Origin: Cyanobacteria bacterium CG_2015-22_32_23 | GTDB lineage: Bacteria; Cyanobacteriota; Cyanobacteriia; Cyanobacteriales; Cyanobacteriaceae | Direction of reading: 5' to 3' | Assembly (NCBI GenBank): GCA_009993045.1 | Contig: JAACUG010000094.1 | Span: 1-47,780, forward strand | Length of the DNA stretch: 47,780 nucleotides | Shown: positions 44,558 through 47,780 of the stretch, piece by piece | How positions within the stretch are numbered: the stretch's first letter is position 1 | Layout of the letters: each line of letters opens with the position of its first letter | The notes under the pieces: model-generated | The model's input: the letters and a program-made list of their open reading frames with translations, nothing else | Database searches by the model: none | What the model was told of the DNA's origin: nothing | Translations under genes and position numbers: made by a program

Positions 44558-45742
44558 TCAAGAGATAATCTTAAGAGATTTTTCCATGGCAGTAACTAAA
44601 ACATCCGTTAAAATTTTGATGCGATAACGACAGGCTTGAGTTTCCGTAGAGGCAAAAGTACCATTTTCCCAATATTTATTACTCCCCGCACCACCACCAC
44701 AAATACCAAAATAACTACAGCTATCAGCACATAGTTTTACTCCTTCATTAATATCATGATAAATAGCTTTAAATTTATTGCTATCACAAATATATTCAAG
44801 GGTATCTGTTAAGACATTTCCAAAAATAAAATCACCATATTTCTCTGTTTTGACTGATAATAATTCAGGATCAAATGTAGAGAAATTTCCTAAATAATCA
44901 TAATTAACAATGACAAAAGGTTTATTCATATCAGTATTTTTAAGTCTATTTCCGCTATAAATTAAGCTGATTAAAACCTCAAATTCTCGAACAATAAAAG
45001 GTAACTTACTTTCCGTTACTAACTGCCAAAAACGTTCAATAAATTTGATATAACGCAATTCAATTTCTTTACCATTAAGAGAAGTTAATTCATTAACCCC
45101 CTCAGTTTCTTCCATGTTAAAAGCTATATCATAAATCTCATTTTCGAGGAAAAAATTAAACATTTCATCAGGATAATTTAATGACTCTTCCGTGATAACA
45201 GAAATAGTATTATAAGGAATATTATTTTTTTGTAAATAACGAATTCCTCTCATGGTTAAATCATGGGAATTACCACCTTTACGATTCTTTCTATGACTAT
45301 CATGTAAAAATGCTGGACCATCAATACTTACACCCACATGAACAGGATATTCTTGCCAAAAATCGCACCATCCTTGATTAATTAATGTACCATTTGTTTG
45401 ATAGGAATAATTAAACCCAAAATTAGTTTTATTATATTTTTTATCAGCTTCATTTATTAATTGAAAAGCGGATTTATAAAAAGAAATTGGCATCGTTAAA
45501 GGTTCACCAGCGTGCCAACAAACTGTAAAATTATCTTCAAAAAAAGGACTCGTAAAAATACTTTTAAAAATAGGATCAATTAAATCTAAAGATAACCTAT
45601 TTTGTAAATAACGATCAGGTAAATAACAATAATCACAATCTAAATTACAAAAAGAAGTTGGTTGAATAATAACTAAAGAAATAGGTCCAAATTTTGAGGT
45701 ATCTTTTAATGTTTCTGATGTTTTTTTCTCTGCCTTCGCCAT
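44558..45742 (-). CDS. grrM: GrrM radical SAM/SPASM peptide-modifying enzyme
   Basis: The 394-residue enzyme has the [4Fe-4S] SAM motif C32-x3-C36-x2-C39 (SFCNLDCDYCYLP), CWHAGEPL, the SAM-contact region YSYQTNGTLIN, and a C-terminal SPASM-type region with many cysteines (LCADSCSYFGICGGG, then QACRYRIK). The HVGVSIDGPAFLHDSHR block is typical of anSME-like peptide modifiers. GrrM is a described class that makes three-residue cyclophane crosslinks on glycine-rich GrrA precursors. The two grrA genes just upstream support the assignment. A hairpin with a T-run precedes the gene at 45805-45820. Confidence 0.92.
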   Translation of the reverse strand: MAKAEKKTSETLKDTSKFGPISLVIIQPTSFCNLDCDYCYLPDRYLQNRLSLDLIDPIFKSIFTSPFFEDNFTVCWHAGEPLTMPISFYKSAFQLINEADKKYNKTNFGFNYSYQTNGTLINQGWCDFWQEYPVHVGVSIDGPAFLHDSHRKNRKGGNSHDLTMRGIRYLQKNNIPYNTISVITEESLNYPDEMFNFFLENEIYDIAFNMEETEGVNELTSLNGKEIELRYIKFIERFWQLVTESKLPFIVREFEVLISLIYSGNRLKNTDMNKPFVIVNYDYLGNFSTFDPELLSVKTEKYGDFIFGNVLTDTLEYICDSNKFKAIYHDINEGVKLCADSCSYFGICGGGAGSNKYWENGTFASTETQACRYRIKILTDVLVTAMEKSLKIIS

Positions 45743-45804
45743 TTTAAAAGTAATAGGTAATAAGTAATTAATTTTCTTAAGTTTGCGACAATCAAGACAA
45801 AAAG

Positions 45805-45820
45805 TCCCCAGTATTGGGGA
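45805..45820 (-). terminator. Attenuator-like hairpin between grrA2 and grrM
   Basis: On the minus strand TCCCCA, loop ATAC, TGGGGA, then C and TTTTT: 6 perfect pairs (four G-C) followed by a five-T run. It sits in the 103-bp gap between the second precursor gene and grrM. Partial termination here would yield more precursor than enzyme transcript. Confidence 0.5.
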
Positions 45821-45845
45821 GTATAATTGTAGATTGATGGGCTAA

Positions 45846-46247
45846 TTAACGTCGATTCCAGAAACCACCACCATCTCCCCAACCACGATTATTAAGGAAA
45901 TTTCTGGGTTGATTAATAAAACTACCACCACGATTGTTATTCAGGAAACTACCACCATTGCGCCAATTTCTGCCACCATTACCCCAACCGCCTCTATTAC
46001 TATTTAAAAATGATTGTCCTAATAATATCTCCTCATCAGGATAATTTTTTATATCGTTATCTGGAGGTAAGTCTTTTTCTCTGATTTTTAAGGCTTCGGA
46101 AATACGATTTAAACGGCTTTCTATATTCTCAGTAATATTATCAAAATTATTAACATTATCGGTATTTAAAGCCTTCGTTTCAGGTACGATAGCAAGACTA
46201 GATAAAGTCATTAAAAAGCCTAACCATGTTAAATTTGTTATCTTCAT
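45846..46247 (-). CDS. grrA: GrrA glycine-rich RiPP precursor 2
   Basis: I start at the ATG at 46247, which aligns with the paralogue (MKITNLTWLGF against MKISNLTWLGF). A longer frame from TTG 46265 is less likely. The 133-residue peptide has a signal sequence, a leader with SRLNRISEALK and NYPDEEILLG shared with the paralogue, then a Gly/Asn/Arg core. Every aromatic residue of the core except the second one of FWN begins a triad with Asn or Asp at the third place: FLN, WGN, WRN, FLN, FIN, FLN, WGD, FWN (8). This is the pattern expected for three-residue cyclophanes made by GrrM. Confidence 0.9.
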   Translation of the reverse strand: MKITNLTWLGFLMTLSSLAIVPETKALNTDNVNNFDNITENIESRLNRISEALKIREKDLPPDNDIKNYPDEEILLGQSFLNSNRGGWGNGGRNWRNGGSFLNNNRGGSFINQPRNFLNNRGWGDGGGFWNRR

Positions 46248-46301
46248 AAATTTATTAATTAACAAGTAAAGTGATAAATATTTTTTTTGTAGTCATTATT
46301 A

Positions 46302-46652
46302 TTAATAACGACGATTTAAAAAGCCACCGCCACCATCAGCCCAACCACGATTATTAAGGAAACCACCACCCCCACGATTATTAACGAAACCACCACCCCC
46401 TGCTGCATTGCGAAAACCACCACCACCGTTGATAAATCCTCCTAACAAAATTTCTTCATCAGGATAATTTAAAGTATTTTCAGGTAACTTATTTTGTGTG
46501 GTTTTTAAGGCTTCAGAGATACGATTTAAACGAGCTTCAATATTGTGATTAGGGTTGATGTTATTACTATCAACAGCAAAAGTTTTGGGGGAAATAGTAA
46601 GACTCGATAGGGTTAAGAAAAAACCTAACCACGTCAGATTTGAAATTTTCAT
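46302..46652 (-). CDS. grrA: GrrA glycine-rich RiPP precursor 1
   Basis: The 116-residue peptide has a signal sequence (about 1-26, ending KTFA), a leader (ARLNRISEALK at about 40-50 and NYPDEEILLG at 62-71) and a glycine-rich core. The core holds six aromatic-X-Asn/Asp triads: FIN 73-75, FRN 80-82, FVN 89-91, FLN 98-100, WAD 104-106 and FLN 111-113. They are spaced 4-9 residues apart, with no aromatic residue outside a triad until the final Tyr. The C-terminus NRGWADGGGGFLNRRY parallels that of the paralogue. It follows grrP by 22 bp and precedes the second precursor gene. Confidence 0.92.
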   Translation of the reverse strand: MKISNLTWLGFFLTLSSLTISPKTFAVDSNNINPNHNIEARLNRISEALKTTQNKLPENTLNYPDEEILLGGFINGGGGFRNAAGGGGFVNNRGGGGFLNNRGWADGGGGFLNRRY

Positions 46653-46674
46653 GATATTTTGTCAATAGTAAATT

Positions 46675-47577
46675 TTATTTTTTAGGGAATGGGATTTGTT
46701 CATGATTAATGATGGTACTTTTAAAGAATAACTCTACTCCTTCATTACTAACTATATTGACAACACCATTTTCTCCCATCCATTTTTGAAATAATTGAGT
46801 CATTTCTGGATCTTTAACTAAATAACCTTCCATCATTCTCGCAATACTATAATTAGCAATATTTAAGAAAGCAGAATTATTTTCAGGAACAATACAACCC
46901 ACTCCATATTGGGCTAAAGAAGGTTCAGCAAAGGGAGGAAACTGCTCAAATCCATCAGGATTAACTTGTTGACGAAAACCATCTAAAAGGATACTATCTC
47001 CTGCTAGGGCATCTATTTTTCCCTGATTTAAACTATTAGTACCTTCTTCTAAACTTTTAACATCCACTAATACAGCATTAGGATAATTTAACTTAATGGC
47101 ATCTCTAACAAAGGTTTGAGGAGGAATACCAATTTTTTTGTTAGCAAAAGAAGAATCACTAGGTATTTTACCCTTGGGAATTAGTAATCGAATACCAGAA
47201 ATAGTATATCTCAAAGTATAGTCCACATACTTATCTCTTTCCCATGTAAAAACAGCATTACAAGCAATATCTGCTTCTCCGCTTATCATCTTCGGAATCG
47301 CTTCTTGAAGAGAATTGACTTCCACAAAATTTAGCTCTATTTTACGTCCTAATTCTTTTTCTAATTGTTGATGAATTAATTTGACGACATCGATAGAAAA
47401 ACCCGTTAATTCGTTTTCAGGGTTGTAATAAGAATAAGGCACTGTATTAAAAGGAGTAGCCACCGTAAAAGTACCAGTTTTAGCGATATTTTCAACTACA
47501 GTACCCGCTATACTCGGTTTTACCCCCGTTGACAGCAGTAAACCCATTAAGGAGGTGATAAAAATTTTTTTCAGCAT
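46675..47577 (-). CDS. grrP: GRRM-associated periplasmic substrate-binding protein (GrrP)
   Basis: The 300-residue protein has a signal peptide (about 1-24, ending PSIAG) and an amino-acid-type periplasmic binding fold. Typical parts are FTVATPFNTVPYSYY, LTGFSIDVVKLIHQQL, ISGEADIACNAVFTWERD (with the R-D that contacts ligand in many members) and KIDALAGDSILL. No permease or ATPase gene is near. An orphan binding protein of this kind is a known companion of GrrA/GrrM in cyanobacteria. Its ligand is unknown. It is the first gene of the operon. Confidence 0.88.
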   Translation of the reverse strand: MLKKIFITSLMGLLLSTGVKPSIAGTVVENIAKTGTFTVATPFNTVPYSYYNPENELTGFSIDVVKLIHQQLEKELGRKIELNFVEVNSLQEAIPKMISGEADIACNAVFTWERDKYVDYTLRYTISGIRLLIPKGKIPSDSSFANKKIGIPPQTFVRDAIKLNYPNAVLVDVKSLEEGTNSLNQGKIDALAGDSILLDGFRQQVNPDGFEQFPPFAEPSLAQYGVGCIVPENNSAFLNIANYSIARMMEGYLVKDPEMTQLFQKWMGENGVVNIVSNEGVELFFKSTIINHEQIPFPKK

Positions 47578-47597
47578 TATTTTATTAAATTTTTTAA

Positions 47598-47627
47598 ACT
47601 ATATTACCAACATTTTTTCAAGTGTAA
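47598..47627 (-). promoter_or_regulatory. Candidate promoter of the grr operon
   Basis: On the minus strand TTACAC (47622-47627) as a weak -35, an 18-bp spacer, and TATAGT (47598-47603) as -10, 21 bp before the grrP ATG. The leader would be very short. The match is moderate in AT-rich DNA. Confidence 0.3.
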
Positions 47628-47682
47628 CGGAAGATCCTCTCTTCAAACAATAATAATTATTTCCTCATCCGCTGTATAAAAC

Positions 47683-47780
47683 TTAATCAAACTTGATCAA
47701 TGAGTCAAGTTCCCACTCTTCATGGGATGGACGTTCACTTCCTGCTTCAGGTGAATCCTTAATAGACTTGCCACTAAGTT
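47683..47780 (-). CDS. C-terminal end of a gene, possibly a TnpB/IS-type transposase (5' end outside window)
   Basis: The minus-strand frame runs in from the right edge and ends TAA at 47683-47685, giving 31 residues with SPEAGSERPSHEEWELDSL. The E-A-G-S-E-R-P string recalls the variable tail after the zinc ribbon in OrfB/TnpB proteins (compare SGERVRP in the tnpB of this window). Too little is visible to be sure. Its stop codon is 105 bp from the grrP start codon, so a mobile element may border the grr operon. Confidence 0.4.
   Translation of the reverse strand, partial: LSGKSIKDSPEAGSERPSHEEWELDSLIKFD

Noticed and set aside
1..47780. Prophage, integron or plasmid origin features
   Set aside because: No integrase, phage structural gene, partition or replication gene and no iteron array were seen. 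The gene content is chromosomal.

Overview
The window is a stretch of chromosome from a cyanobacterium with low G+C (roughly one third by eye). Psb27, AcsF, HemF, SufR, an FdC2-like ferredoxin and a GrrM/GrrA/GrrP peptide system point to this group, as do at least a dozen copies of the HIP1 octamer GCGATCGC (about 0.1 expected by chance at this base composition) and heptanucleotide STRR repeats. The codon and protein style resembles Geminocystis/Cyanobacterium-type unicellular strains, but I cannot assign a species.

Layout. (1) 1-2.4 kb: the tail of a GNAT-like gene, then a minus-strand PatA-type regulator, CheY and CheW set (pil/pix type) with a strong Pho-box-like triple repeat upstream. 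(2) 2.8-7 kb: minus-strand pstS (alone, no pstCAB), a DnaJ-TPR protein, an inositol-monophosphatase-family enzyme, a nuclease-fold lipoprotein with altered catalytic residues, and a [2Fe-2S] ferredoxin with a C-terminal extension. (3) 7-12 kb: smpB, a solo IS200/IS605-type tnpB element, a small membrane protein plus cbiT, a tandem universal stress protein, rpiA, and a small protein built of 'G-x-RP' repeats. (4) 12-19 kb: a remnant of a DUF1963-type gene, a CPBP protease, a flavin disulfide reductase, asd, a psb27 that lacks the usual lipoprotein cysteine, and a SpoIID-like protein. (5) 19-30 kb: a membrane pseudokinase-like protein with an SH3b domain followed by a double-FHA ABC transporter, then glmU, fumC, a DUF2079 protein, an rluE-like gene and a manganese/zinc-type ABC ATPase and permease. 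(6) 30-40 kb: sufR with its own CAAC-N6-GTTG site, aroC, tRNA-Gln(UUG), a YdjC/HpnK-like deacetylase overlapping an EamA transporter, hemF and acsF divergently arranged, a 53-unit heptamer array, an ArsR regulator divergent from an InrS-like CsoR-family sensor, a short basic protein with an upstream mini-ORF, and mnmA. (7) 40-47.8 kb: a TPR-GT61 protein, a sodium:solute symporter, and the grrP-grrA-grrA-grrM RiPP operon, ending in what looks like a transposase tail.

Most of the window is core metabolism. The accessory interest sits in the grr operon at 44.5-47.6 kb. Its two secreted glycine-rich precursors carry six and eight aromatic-X-Asn/Asp triads, the pattern expected for three-residue cyclophane crosslinks made by the radical SAM enzyme encoded downstream. 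A terminator-like hairpin lies between the precursor genes and the enzyme gene.
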